DNA of 64,000 bases from Saprospiraceae bacterium (lineage in GTDB: Bacteria; Bacteroidota; Bacteroidia; Chitinophagales; Saprospiraceae): the NCBI GenBank assembly GCA_016713025.1, contig JADJPZ010000004.1:3759001-3823000 (forward strand), read 5' to 3'. How positions within the stretch are numbered: position 1 is the stretch's first letter; each line of letters starts with the position of its first letter. Made by a program: the position numbers and the translations under genes. Below are positions 46,879 to 56,851 of this stretch, in pieces. Under the pieces are notes generated by a model. That model made no database searches. It worked only from the letters and a program-made list of their open reading frames with translations, and had not been told where the DNA came from.

Positions 46879-46941
46879 GGCCGTAGGATTAAAAGATTTC
46901 ATTGTTTGTATAATAAATAAATTGGCTATAATCCAACGGTC
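46879..46941. repeat. Palindromic insertion in the R'' box of IS2
   Basis: GGCCGTAGGAT and ATCCAACGGTC bound a 63-base insertion. IS1 has GTTCAAC at this point; here the GTT and AAC halves are separated. The ends share CCGTAGGA/TCCAACGG with palindromes in IS3. Confidence 0.6.
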
Positions 46942-46942
46942 T

Positions 46943-47032
46943 AAACTTAAATATCTACAAATTCGCTATGGGTTTTGTGCAATTAATTTATCTTTGTACA
47001 TGCGAATTCGTAGATATTCCTTTGAGTTATGC
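46943..47032 (+). repeat. attC-like hairpin at the 3' end of IS2
   Basis: Same stem as in IS1 (ATATCTACAAATTCGC and GCGAATTCGTAGATAT), ending in GTTATGC (47026-47032). Its R'' box is disrupted by the insertion just upstream. 47033-47172 holds nothing recognisable before the sensor gene. Confidence 0.6.
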
Positions 47033-47172
47033 CTTTCATACAAAGCAGCCGTTAATCCTTTCTCCAACTTGGGTTAAGTTATATTGTTATTGTATCGCGA
47101 TACTTGATAAGATTGTAAAAATCAAAGTATGATTCATTTTTAAAATAAACAGTTACCTTTGTTGAAGAATGA

Positions 47173-49965
47173 TTGTATATGGGCAATATAAATTTTAAAA
47201 TTTACTTTGATAAATTATCTTTGTTAACGTTGATGACACTTATTGTGATGTATTCATGCGAAAATAAGGAATCGAGTAAAAAATATACTATCGGATTTTC
47301 TCAATGTTGCGATGACCCTTGGCGCACTGCCATGAATCTTGAGATGAGACGTGAACTTGCTTTTCATTCAGAATTAAACTTGCAAATAAGAGTTGCAAAT
47401 AATGACAATGTTAAGCAAGAGGAAGATATAAAAAATTTGGTAAAATCAGGTATTGATCTATTGATAGTTTCTCCGAATGAATCAAAAGCATTTACCAGGT
47501 TGCTAGACAGTATATTTAAAACTGGTTTGCCTATTATACTGGTGGACCGAAGGACAGAATCAAATGCTTTCAGTGCATTTGTTGGTGGGAATAATGTAGA
47601 AATAGGTAGAATGGCCGCTTCATACTTGAAAACATTACATCCCTATGGTGTAAATGCATTGGAATTTCAATTGAGTCATAGCATCACGCCAGCTATAGAA
47701 AGGAGTCAAGGTTTCACGGCGGAGTTTGTAAATAATCCGAAACATAGGATTATACGGAGCCTGGAGTTGGATCGAGAAATAGACAGCTTAAAGCAAGAAT
47801 TTCAGAATATTTTAAACACTCAACCAGAAATTAACAGCATTTTTGCACACTCAGATTTCTTGGCTCATCAAGCCTCTTCCTGGTTGAAGGGAATGGCATG
47901 GTCACGATCTATCACCATTGTAGGTGTGGATGGCCTTCCAGGCGAAGGAAATGGTATTGACCTAGTAGAAAATGATGACATTAATGCATCACTTTTATAC
48001 CCGACAGGAGGCTCTGAATCGATAATGTTAGCTTTGAGTATCTTGAACAATCTGCCTTATGAAAAAATAAATAAACTTAATACGATTGTTATCAACAAGT
48101 CAAATGCAAGAACTGTGCACTTGCAATTTAAAAAAATTGAAAATTTGCAAGAGACTATTGATAAGCAGATTGGTTTGATCTCTTCACTTCAAATGATATT
48201 TCGTACACAAAGAAACTACATTGTCTTGCTATTGACATCATTGTTGGTATCTATGATATTGGGTTGGTTTTTGTGGCAATCGTTGCGCAAGAAGCAAAAG
48301 GCCAATCAAGAGCTGGTGGAGAAGAACAACGAAATAATGGAGAAACAATTACACATCTTGGAGATGTCGGATGAGTTAAAAGTTGCTACTAATGCCAAGG
48401 TAAACTTCTTTACAAATATATCTCATGAGCTACGGACACCTTTGACTTTGATTATGGGAGTAAGCGATGAATTGCTCACTGGTAAAGGTAACGAAAAACA
48501 AAAAAATTCTCTGGTCAGACAAATACAACAAAATTCCATACGATTGCTAAGACTAATCAATCAATTAATGGATTTTAGAAAAGTAGAATTTAATAAAATG
48601 AATATGTCTGTATCCGAATACAACATCATTGATTTTATTAAAATAATATGTGACTCATACAGTTCCATCGCAGCTCAAAGAAATATTTCATTCAAGTTTT
48701 TGACAAAAACAGAAGAAATAAAATTGTGGTTTGATCCCGACAAAATGGATAAAGTGATATTCAATCTTCTATCCAATGCTTTTAAATTTACACCGGACCA
48801 CGGCAAAGTGACAGTTTCTATCATAACAGATTCTTATGAAAAAACAGTTAAAATAAATGTTGAAGATTCGGGTGATGGCATTGACTTAGATGAATTTGAA
48901 AAGATATTTGAACCTTTTTACCAAATCAAAAGTGTTCACTCCGCAGGTACTGGGCTTGGATTGTCCTTGTCTAAGTCTCTAGTCGAGCTGCACAAAGGTA
49001 GCATCACGGTACAAAGTATAAAAGGACATGGTGCCAGATTTACAGTAACCTTGCCAATCGGCAAGGATCATTTTAGTGCAGATCAAATCATCAAAAATGA
49101 AGACTACGTGATATCTACTGACTCGATATATGATGAATCTCTCAACTATCAACTTGGTCAGGTCAATGATAGAGAAATCAAGCATATTGACAGTTTTCAT
49201 ATCCATATCATAGAAGATAATGCAGAAATACAACATTTTCTTTTGCGAAATTTGGAGTCAAAATATCAAATCACCCAATCTATCACAGGTAATGATGGTT
49301 TTGCCCAAGCAACAAATCTTGTACCTGACTTATTGATTTGCGACTTATCACTACCTGGAATGGATGGAATAGATATTGTAAAAGCACTGAAAAACGATTT
49401 GCGAACTTCCCACATTCCCATCATAATTTTGACATCAAAGGCTACTGTTACCCAGCAAATAGCTGCAATGCAAGCTGGAGCAGAATCATTTATTACCAAA
49501 CCGTTCAATATACACGTACTCGAAGCTACGATACAAAATTTAATACACAATCGTCAAATACTTAAAGAAAGTATGCACAGTGATGTGATCGATCTGAGAG
49601 AAAACACATCTTTAAAAAACATTGATCAAGACTTCATCAGTCGGCTATCGGTCTATATCCAAAATCATTTTACAGATCCACAATTTCAAATCAATGATCT
49701 TTGTGAAGAAATGCAATTATCAAGGTCGCAACTTTACAGAAAAGCTAAGTCTCTATTGGGCGAGAACATTAGCGATTTTATCCAAAACAAGCGACTTTCG
49801 CACGCCGAAAAATTGTTGTTGGCCACTGATACACCGATTGCGGACATTGCTTATTCATCGGGATTTTCATCTCCTGATTATTTTTCTACAGTATTCAAAC
49901 AAAAATATAATGTCACGCCTAGCCAATTTAGGCGTAATCCTTTGGATGACAAAAATATAATCTGA
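47173..49965 (+). CDS. Hybrid two-component sensor/regulator with periplasmic sugar-binding domain
   Basis: 930 residues. An N-terminal membrane anchor or signal, then a LacI-type periplasmic binding domain (about 35-330, starting KKYTIGFSQCCDDPWR), one TM (about 348-367), HisKA with the phospho-histidine in NISHELRTPL (about 417), HATPase (GTGLGLSLSKSL, about 592), a receiver with the aspartate in LLICDLSLPGMDG (about 724) and a C-terminal AraC helix-turn-helix (RKAKSLLGENISDFIQ). This layout matches the fructose-sensing regulator of Bacteroides fructan loci (BT1754 type). It probably activates the downstream transporter and GH32 genes. Confidence 0.92.
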   Translation: MYMGNINFKIYFDKLSLLTLMTLIVMYSCENKESSKKYTIGFSQCCDDPWRTAMNLEMRRELAFHSELNLQIRVANNDNVKQEEDIKNLVKSGIDLLIVSPNESKAFTRLLDSIFKTGLPIILVDRRTESNAFSAFVGGNNVEIGRMAASYLKTLHPYGVNALEFQLSHSITPAIERSQGFTAEFVNNPKHRIIRSLELDREIDSLKQEFQNILNTQPEINSIFAHSDFLAHQASSWLKGMAWSRSITIVGVDGLPGEGNGIDLVENDDINASLLYPTGGSESIMLALSILNNLPYEKINKLNTIVINKSNARTVHLQFKKIENLQETIDKQIGLISSLQMIFRTQRNYIVLLLTSLLVSMILGWFLWQSLRKKQKANQELVEKNNEIMEKQLHILEMSDELKVATNAKVNFFTNISHELRTPLTLIMGVSDELLTGKGNEKQKNSLVRQIQQNSIRLLRLINQLMDFRKVEFNKMNMSVSEYNIIDFIKIICDSYSSIAAQRNISFKFLTKTEEIKLWFDPDKMDKVIFNLLSNAFKFTPDHGKVTVSIITDSYEKTVKINVEDSGDGIDLDEFEKIFEPFYQIKSVHSAGTGLGLSLSKSLVELHKGSITVQSIKGHGARFTVTLPIGKDHFSADQIIKNEDYVISTDSIYDESLNYQLGQVNDREIKHIDSFHIHIIEDNAEIQHFLLRNLESKYQITQSITGNDGFAQATNLVPDLLICDLSLPGMDGIDIVKALKNDLRTSHIPIIILTSKATVTQQIAAMQAGAESFITKPFNIHVLEATIQNLIHNRQILKESMHSDVIDLRENTSLKNIDQDFISRLSVYIQNHFTDPQFQINDLCEEMQLSRSQLYRKAKSLLGENISDFIQNKRLSHAEKLLLATDTPIADIAYSSGFSSPDYFSTVFKQKYNVTPSQFRRNPLDDKNII

Positions 49966-50212
49966 TCGGCCTTTATATTTTGTCAATACATCTGCTGATT
50001 GTACATCAATAATTCTGACACAATATCTAAAGTTGATGACACAATTTTAAAATAAAATATTAAATTATAATAAAATTGTATTTATAAAACATTAATATAC
50101 AATAACCGATAGTGGTTATAGGCTATTGAGTAAAATTTAAGAAATAAAATATTAATTCACAATTACTTACATACAAGGGATGGTAATTTTGTGCAACAAT
50201 ATTTTAGAAATC

Positions 50213-51538
50213 ATGAGCCACAACAAAATTATGCTATGGTCGCTGACCGTGGCAGTCGCAGGATTCCTATTTGGGTTTGATACTGTAGTCATATCAGGAG
50301 CAGATCTTCCGCTGCAATCACTGTGGCCACGTGGCGCTTTTTTTCATGGTTTTGTCATCATGGCATCTGCACTTTGGGGAACAGTAGTTGGAGCATTATT
50401 CGGTGCTATTCCTACTGATAAATTAGGTAGAAAGAATACACTTATTATTATTGGTATCTTGTACTTTGTCTCTGCCATTGGCTCTGCACTCGCTACTGAT
50501 CCCATTTTGTTTGCCATTTTTAGATTCTTAGGTGGACTTGGTGTAGGCGCTTCGACCATTGCCGCTCCTGCATACATCTCAGAGATATCACCAAAGCATG
50601 ACCGCGGAAGGCTCGTAGGTATGTACCAATTCAATATAGTCTTGGGTATTTTAGTGGCTTTTCTATCCAATTATATACTCAAAGATTTCGGGACTGAGCC
50701 TTGGAGATGGATGGTCGGAGCAGAAGCGCTACCCGCTTTGTTTTACACCATCGTTGTATTTTTTGTTCCGGAAAGCCCCAGATGGTTACTCATTAAGAAT
50801 AAAGATCAGGCTTCAGCGGAAGCTACCTTAGCTGTCATAGATCCTCATACGCCTGTAACAAAACAAGTCAAGGATATATTGTCTGATCAGAAATCAGCAA
50901 ATACAGATGAAAGTATTTTTGATAAGAAATACCGATTTCCATTGATTTTAGCTTTTCTGATAGCCTTCTTCAACCAATTTTCCGGCATCAATGCATTTCT
51001 ATATTATGCACCTAGAATATTTGAAATCGCTGGACTCGAAAAAAGTGCATCACTGATGAGCAGTGTGGGTATCGGTGTAATAAATTTGATATTTACGATG
51101 ATAGGTATGAGTTTGATCGATAAGGTGGGACGTAAAAAACTAATGTACATTGGCTCTATAGGATACATCATCTCATTGTCACTGGTAGCTATAGCATTTT
51201 ACCTTGGATGGCAAGGATTTGTTGTTCCATTATTTTTATTTTTATTTATTGCATCACACGCTATCGGTCAAGGAGCTATAATATGGGTGTTTATATCTGA
51301 AATATTTCCTAATCATTTGAGAGCAAGTGGTCAAGCATTTGGTAGTTCTGTCCATTGGATAATGGCCGCAAGCATTCCAGCGATGATTCCTTATTTATTT
51401 GATACTATAGGAGCTAGTACCGTCTTTTTGATCTTCTCTCTGATGATGGTAGGGCAGTTGGCATTCGTATGGAAAATGATGCCTGAGACGAAAGCGGTAT
51501 CTCTTGAGGATTTAGAAAAACAATTGATTAATCGTTAA
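50213..51538 (+). CDS. MFS sugar porter
   Basis: About 441 residues from the start at 50213 (MSHNKIMLW), preferred over 50180 because the family begins there. Twelve TM segments and the sugar-porter signatures GFLFGFDTVVISG, DKLGRKN, PESPRWLL, DKVGRKKL and PETKAVSLEDLE. In this locus it most likely imports fructose, the product of the GH32 enzyme, across the inner membrane. Confidence 0.9.
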   Translation: MSHNKIMLWSLTVAVAGFLFGFDTVVISGADLPLQSLWPRGAFFHGFVIMASALWGTVVGALFGAIPTDKLGRKNTLIIIGILYFVSAIGSALATDPILFAIFRFLGGLGVGASTIAAPAYISEISPKHDRGRLVGMYQFNIVLGILVAFLSNYILKDFGTEPWRWMVGAEALPALFYTIVVFFVPESPRWLLIKNKDQASAEATLAVIDPHTPVTKQVKDILSDQKSANTDESIFDKKYRFPLILAFLIAFFNQFSGINAFLYYAPRIFEIAGLEKSASLMSSVGIGVINLIFTMIGMSLIDKVGRKKLMYIGSIGYIISLSLVAIAFYLGWQGFVVPLFLFLFIASHAIGQGAIIWVFISEIFPNHLRASGQAFGSSVHWIMAASIPAMIPYLFDTIGASTVFLIFSLMMVGQLAFVWKMMPETKAVSLEDLEKQLINR

Positions 51539-51634
51539 AAAGTTAACCACTATACACCATTACCAAATATCAAAAATAATATTTTAACGCAAATCACTCA
51601 ATATGAGATCTTTAATTTCCGTAATTTTTAAACA

Positions 51635-54600
51635 ATGCTTATCATGACAAAAAAAGCCTTACTCTCCATTTTCTTACTGCTTCAAACATTCTTTGTAATT
51701 GAAGCGCAACGCCAAATAACAGGTATAGTGCGCGGGAGCGACATACTTGAACCATTAATTGGAGCTAATATTTTAGTGTCCAAGACACAAGACGGTACCA
51801 TCACTGATGTGGAAGGTAAATTTAGTATCTTAGTACCAGATGGTATAACGAGTTTAACTATTTCTTACATTGGATATACATCACAGGAAGTTTCCATTGT
51901 AGGAACCAATTATGTAGAAGTTACACTAGAACCAGGTCAAGAATTAGCTGAAGTGGTTGTAGTTGGGTACACTTCACAAAAAAAGGTAGATATGACTGGT
52001 TCGATTGTTGTAGTTGATATGGAGCCCCTTAAAAATAACAGTACCGGAAATCCAATGCAATCCATGCAAGGCAGAGTTGCTGGTTTGTATATCGAAAGAG
52101 ACGGTTCTCCAAATGGGTCAAATGGAAGGATTTTAATCAGAGGTGCCAATACTTTAGGCAATAATGATCCATTATATATCATAGATGGAATTCCGACTAC
52201 TAGGCCAGAAGTATTCCAAAATTTGAATCCCGCTACCATAGAGTCAGTGCAAGTATTGAAAGATGCATCTGCACAATCTATTTATGGCGCGAGAGCATCT
52301 AACGGTGTAATCATAGTTACGACTAAAAATGGAGGCAATACTGAAGGGAAAGTAGCATTTCAGTTTAATAGCCGGATTTCTGCACAATCTGAAAAATCAA
52401 TGCGTTTTACTATGTTGAATGCTGAAGATAGAGGGAAGGCATTATGGCAAGCATCGGTAAATGATCGGCAAGATCCTGTAGCAGGCTATGGCGATATCTA
52501 CGATTTTAAATGGAATAATGATTTTGACAACCCAATATTACAAAGTGTTAGTGCAAAACCATTCGTAGGTGGCGACCCTAATACACCTGTAGGAGATACA
52601 GATTGGCAATCAGAATTATATAAAACAGGAATAGTAACGCAGAATGATTTTACAGCTTCATATGGTAGTAAAAACTCATCAATTGAATTTAATCTTGGTC
52701 AATTGAAAAATACAGGTATGCTTCGATTTACTAACTATGATCGATTGAGTGGTAGCATCAATGCCATCACTAGAGCGTTTAATAATAAATTAAATTTAGG
52801 AGTAAATTTAAGAATTGCAAATTCGAATGAAACATTGACAGCAAGAGACTTGGGTGGTGCAGCCACCTCCTTTTTGGCTGTTACGCTTGCACCCACAATT
52901 CCTGTATATAAAGCAGATGGAATAACTTATGCAGGCGCTTCAGGTGGTGGCTATTCGGATAGAAATAACCCACTTCATATGCAAGACATAGCAAAATGGA
53001 ATAATGCCAATCGCTTAAGTACATTCGGAAATATATTTTTAGAGATTCAACCTATTAAAAATCTATTTTTTAAATCAAATTTAGGTGCAGATAATGCAAC
53101 ATTTTTGAATAAAGTGATTACACCAAAATTTTCAGAAGGAGCTTTTAACAGAACTACAAATAGCTTATCTTTAGATCAGAATCATTATTTAAGTACAACT
53201 TGGGCTAATACTCTGAGATATAATCTAGAACTTAATGAAAAAAGTAGTTTTAAATTTTTAGTAGGTACTGAATTTATAAAAACAGATTTTAACTTTCAAT
53301 TCACGAAAAAAGAAGGATTTGCTCTCCAGACTGAAGACTATTTTACGCTCAATGCTGGTACAGGAAATACAACCGTTTCAGGAGGTTCAACAGGTAATCG
53401 TTTGTTTTCTCAATTTGGACGTGTAGATTATAATTTTTCCAATAAATATTTGGCGGCAATTACTCTTCGCCGAGATGGATCATCACGTTTTGGAGCAGAT
53501 AATCAATTTGGCATTTTCCCAGCTGCATCCGTAGGTTGGAGAATTGACCAAGAAAATTTTATGTTAGACAATAAAGTAATCTCACAGTTAAAAGCGAGAG
53601 TAGGTGTAGGTCGAGTAGGGAATCAACAAATTGGTGATTTGGCTCGTTTTGGATTATTTGATACAAGGTATGGTACGACACAAGCTCAGTTGGTAGGTGG
53701 ATTTTGGGAACAATATATGAATATTGGTACAGCTTATTCATTATCAGGCGCAAATACGGGTACACTGCCTTCTGGTTTTGTACAAACGCAAGCAGCAAAT
53801 CCTTCATTGAAGCGGGAAACTACTGATGAGGTTAATGCTGGTATTGATTTTGGATTTTTAAATGATAGAATTTTTGGATCATTTGATTATTTCACACGTA
53901 AGACGTCAGGTATTTTGATTACACCTCCAGTAGCAGCTACGCTTGGTGAAGGTCAAACTAAGGCAGTCAATGGCGCATCGAAGTCCAACAAAGGTTGGGA
54001 GTTTGTCTTAGGCTACAGAGGAGGAAATTCCAAAGGCTTAAGCTATAATATTGTTACAAATTTTGCCCATTTTAGAGATAAAATCACGGAGCTTCCAGAA
54101 AATGTAAGACCTGCTTATGCTGGAAATCTTGTCAATACAATTATTGGACGTTCACAATTTGATATTTTTGGATACCAAACCAATGGCTTGTTCCAATCAC
54201 AGGCTGAAGTTGAAGCAGCACCTACGCAAATCGGTGCAGGACCAGGTAGAATAAGATATGTTGACATCAATAGTGATGGAAAAATTGACGACTTGGATAG
54301 AACATGGATCGGCACTACTTTACCTGCTTTAGAATATGGGTTGAGGGTTGATTTAAAATACAAGAAATTTGACCTGTCATTGTTTGGATCGGGTGTTGCT
54401 GGTAGAAAGGGATTTGATGTATATACTGTTTTCAACAATCTGATGAAAGGACGAGAAAATGTAGGTCCGGGTGTGTTTAATGGATGGACTCCTCAAAATA
54501 CCGATACTAATGTTCCTGCACTTACACTCAAAGATAATAATGGAGAAGGAAGAACTTCTGATTATTTTATTGTGAACACATCATACTTTAAAATGAGAAA

Positions 54601-54784
54601 CATCCAACTTGGGTATTCTCTTAGCCCTAAATCAATCTTATCAAACCTTCGCATCTATGTTATGGCTGAAAATCTATTCTGGATCAAAAGTTCTAAATAC
54701 TTGAGCCCAGATCCGGAGCGAATTGATTTAGACCCTATTCCAATTCCTAAGACATTTACATTTGGTGTGAATGCATCTTTCTAA
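51635..54784 (+). CDS. SusC/RagA-type TonB-dependent outer-membrane transporter
   Basis: 1049 residues: signal peptide (to about residue 24), a carboxypeptidase-regulatory-like domain (RQITGIVRGSD... to about 110), a TonB box-like region, a plug domain with SMQGRVAGLYIERDGSPNGS and VLKDASAQSIYGARASNGVIIVTTKNG, then a 22-strand-type barrel ending in FTFGVNASF. It forms the outer-membrane pore for oligosaccharides with the adjacent SusD protein. A second ATG at 51644 is an equally good start. Confidence 0.93.
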   Translation: MLIMTKKALLSIFLLLQTFFVIEAQRQITGIVRGSDILEPLIGANILVSKTQDGTITDVEGKFSILVPDGITSLTISYIGYTSQEVSIVGTNYVEVTLEPGQELAEVVVVGYTSQKKVDMTGSIVVVDMEPLKNNSTGNPMQSMQGRVAGLYIERDGSPNGSNGRILIRGANTLGNNDPLYIIDGIPTTRPEVFQNLNPATIESVQVLKDASAQSIYGARASNGVIIVTTKNGGNTEGKVAFQFNSRISAQSEKSMRFTMLNAEDRGKALWQASVNDRQDPVAGYGDIYDFKWNNDFDNPILQSVSAKPFVGGDPNTPVGDTDWQSELYKTGIVTQNDFTASYGSKNSSIEFNLGQLKNTGMLRFTNYDRLSGSINAITRAFNNKLNLGVNLRIANSNETLTARDLGGAATSFLAVTLAPTIPVYKADGITYAGASGGGYSDRNNPLHMQDIAKWNNANRLSTFGNIFLEIQPIKNLFFKSNLGADNATFLNKVITPKFSEGAFNRTTNSLSLDQNHYLSTTWANTLRYNLELNEKSSFKFLVGTEFIKTDFNFQFTKKEGFALQTEDYFTLNAGTGNTTVSGGSTGNRLFSQFGRVDYNFSNKYLAAITLRRDGSSRFGADNQFGIFPAASVGWRIDQENFMLDNKVISQLKARVGVGRVGNQQIGDLARFGLFDTRYGTTQAQLVGGFWEQYMNIGTAYSLSGANTGTLPSGFVQTQAANPSLKRETTDEVNAGIDFGFLNDRIFGSFDYFTRKTSGILITPPVAATLGEGQTKAVNGASKSNKGWEFVLGYRGGNSKGLSYNIVTNFAHFRDKITELPENVRPAYAGNLVNTIIGRSQFDIFGYQTNGLFQSQAEVEAAPTQIGAGPGRIRYVDINSDGKIDDLDRTWIGTTLPALEYGLRVDLKYKKFDLSLFGSGVAGRKGFDVYTVFNNLMKGRENVGPGVFNGWTPQNTDTNVPALTLKDNNGEGRTSDYFIVNTSYFKMRNIQLGYSLSPKSILSNLRIYVMAENLFWIKSSKYLSPDPERIDLDPIPIPKTFTFGVNASF

Positions 54785-54821
54785 TTAAAATAATTTATAA
54801 AATATAATAAATAGTTACAAA

Positions 54822-56528
54822 ATGAAAAACAAGATATTTTCAATTTTAGCTTTAACAGGTCTACTGTTTTTAGGTTCGTGTACAGATTCACTTGATTATA
54901 CACCAACAGGCGTGTTATCTTCATCTGACTTGACTTCACCCACGGCTATTGATGGCCTCGTTACTTCAGCTTATGCAGCAATTGGCAATGGAGACATGAT
55001 TGGCCCAATATACAGTGATTGGGTATATGGAAGTGTACGTTCTGATGACACATACAAAGGTGGCGGTGGCACTGGTGACATAGGTGAAATAGATGCTTTA
55101 GAACATTACAATCTCACAACGCCAACTATGGGCGCATTTGTAACCCGTACTTGGCAAAATCTTTTCAAATCAATATCCAGATGTAATGTGGCCTTACGAG
55201 CTGTAAATACACTAAATGAAACTGAATTTCCAGCCAAAAAAATTCGTTTGGCAGAGTTACGTTTTTTAAGAGGGCACAGCTATTTCATTATGAAAAAATT
55301 GTATAAGAACATTCCTATTTTTGATGAAACTGTTAGCGATGAAGAAATTTTAAAGGTTTCAAATACGCTTAGCAATGAAGAATCATGGAATAAAATTGCA
55401 GCTGATTTCCAGTTTGCAATTGACAATTTACCTGAGACACAACCTGAGCTTGCTAGGGCTAATAAACTATCAGCCCAAGCTTATTTGGCTAAACTTAGAT
55501 TGTATCAAGCTTATGAGCAAGACGATAATCATAAAGTTACAAATATCAATAAAACAAGATTACAAGAAGTAGTTACGCTCACACAGGCTGTTATCTCGTC
55601 TGGTAAATTTTCGCTTCATGCTGACATAGCAAATAATTTTTTACCTGAGACTGAAAATGGTCCTGAGTCAGTTTTTGCTATTCAGTTTACTATAAATGAC
55701 GGCACTACCGCAGGAAGAATGAGTTTTGAAGATGGTTTGAATTATCCACACGGAGCTCCACAATACGGCTGTTGTGGATTCCATGCAGGTAGTCAAAATT
55801 TAGTCAATGCACACACTACTAATGCAAATGGATTGCCAAATTTCGACACTTTCAATGATAACATTGCTGATTTAAGCGCTCAATCAGTTGACCCACGACT
55901 TGACCATACAGTAGGAATAGATGGTCATGTTTATAAGTATGATAATACAGCACTTTTTAGCAATAGTTGGGTAAGAGATCCCGGCGTTTATGGCAATTTT
56001 CATACCATGAGGTTTCAACAATTAGCATCTAGCGGATCTTATTTTAAACTTGGACCATTTATGGGAACTGCCAAAAATTATGATATTATTCGATACGATG
56101 ATATTTTATTAATGCAAGCTGAGGCGTATATTCAATTGGGTGAGCAAGATAAAGCTTTGTCATTGATCAATCAAATCAGAGACAGAGCTGCACAAAGTAC
56201 TGGAAAATTAAAAAAATTGGATGGAACTTTTGCTTCAACTTATAACGTAAAACCATATACTTCTGCTGGTTGGACTAAGGATTTTGCTTTTAAAGCTTTA
56301 ATATGGGAGCGTCGTTTAGAATTTGCCACTGAAGGACACAGGTTTTTTGACCTCGTTCGTTGGGGTATTGCTGAACAAACGCTAAATGCATACATTGAAA
56401 AGGAAAAAGTTAGAAGGCCATATTTAGCAACAGCAAAATTTACGGCGGGTAGAGATGAATATTTGCCAATACCTCAAGCCGAAATTACTTTTACGAACGG
56501 TTTATACAAACAGAATCCTGGATTCTAA
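54822..56528 (+). CDS. SusD/RagB-type surface glycan-binding lipoprotein
   Basis: 568 residues with a lipoprotein signal (LTGLLFLGSCTDSLDY), an N-terminal TPR-rich SusD-like domain and the C-terminal RagB part (WERRLEFATEGHRFFDLVRWG, about 505-525; YLPIPQAEI near the end). It caps the SusC pore and binds fructan at the cell surface. It starts 37 bases after susC and ends at a clear terminator. Confidence 0.93.
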   Translation: MKNKIFSILALTGLLFLGSCTDSLDYTPTGVLSSSDLTSPTAIDGLVTSAYAAIGNGDMIGPIYSDWVYGSVRSDDTYKGGGGTGDIGEIDALEHYNLTTPTMGAFVTRTWQNLFKSISRCNVALRAVNTLNETEFPAKKIRLAELRFLRGHSYFIMKKLYKNIPIFDETVSDEEILKVSNTLSNEESWNKIAADFQFAIDNLPETQPELARANKLSAQAYLAKLRLYQAYEQDDNHKVTNINKTRLQEVVTLTQAVISSGKFSLHADIANNFLPETENGPESVFAIQFTINDGTTAGRMSFEDGLNYPHGAPQYGCCGFHAGSQNLVNAHTTNANGLPNFDTFNDNIADLSAQSVDPRLDHTVGIDGHVYKYDNTALFSNSWVRDPGVYGNFHTMRFQQLASSGSYFKLGPFMGTAKNYDIIRYDDILLMQAEAYIQLGEQDKALSLINQIRDRAAQSTGKLKKLDGTFASTYNVKPYTSAGWTKDFAFKALIWERRLEFATEGHRFFDLVRWGIAEQTLNAYIEKEKVRRPYLATAKFTAGRDEYLPIPQAEITFTNGLYKQNPGF

Positions 56529-56558
56529 AATGATTTTGTTAGAATAGGTTTATAATTG

Positions 56559-56592
56559 AATGGTAGCAGTTTGGCTTCTGCTACCATTTTAT
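56559..56592 (+). terminator. Intrinsic terminator after susD
   Basis: AATGGTAGCAG (56559-56569) and CTGCTACCATT (56578-56588) form an 11-bp stem followed by TTATA. The remaining 56593-56851 is AT-rich and holds no gene; GH32 may have its own promoter. Confidence 0.75.
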
Positions 56593-56851
56593 AAACTTTT
56601 CCCTCTGTTATTTTTTTTATTAAAAAAAATGGGTCTATATCTAATGGATAATATATAAAACGCTGTATGTCATGGATATGTATAGAGAACAAATATGTAG
56701 CCTTGCTTTGGGCTCACAATCATCTTGGGAAATAAAGGAAATTAGTTTCAATACAGTAAATAGTAAGCGAGTACTTGATTAGAAATCCTGAATTTTTTCA
56801 ATAATTGAATCATAACCACTTTTTCCTTTCTATTTAATAATATCGTATAAA

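Larger units (their letters stand above)
44496..47026 (+). mobile_element. IS2: second copy of the recombinase/HUH cassette element
   Basis: 2531 bases, nearly identical to IS1 but 65 bases longer owing to a palindromic insertion in its R'' box (46879-46941). Bounded on the left by GTTGAAC (44495) and on the right by GTTATGC (47026), both GTTRRRY-type boxes. Confidence 0.8.

Noticed and set aside
31577..47026. Composite transposon formed by IS1 and IS2 around the RM operon
   Set aside because: Each element and each internal gene has its own complementary cassette boxes, and IS91-type units do not move as classical paired-IS transposons. Deletion by homologous recombination between the two copies remains possible.
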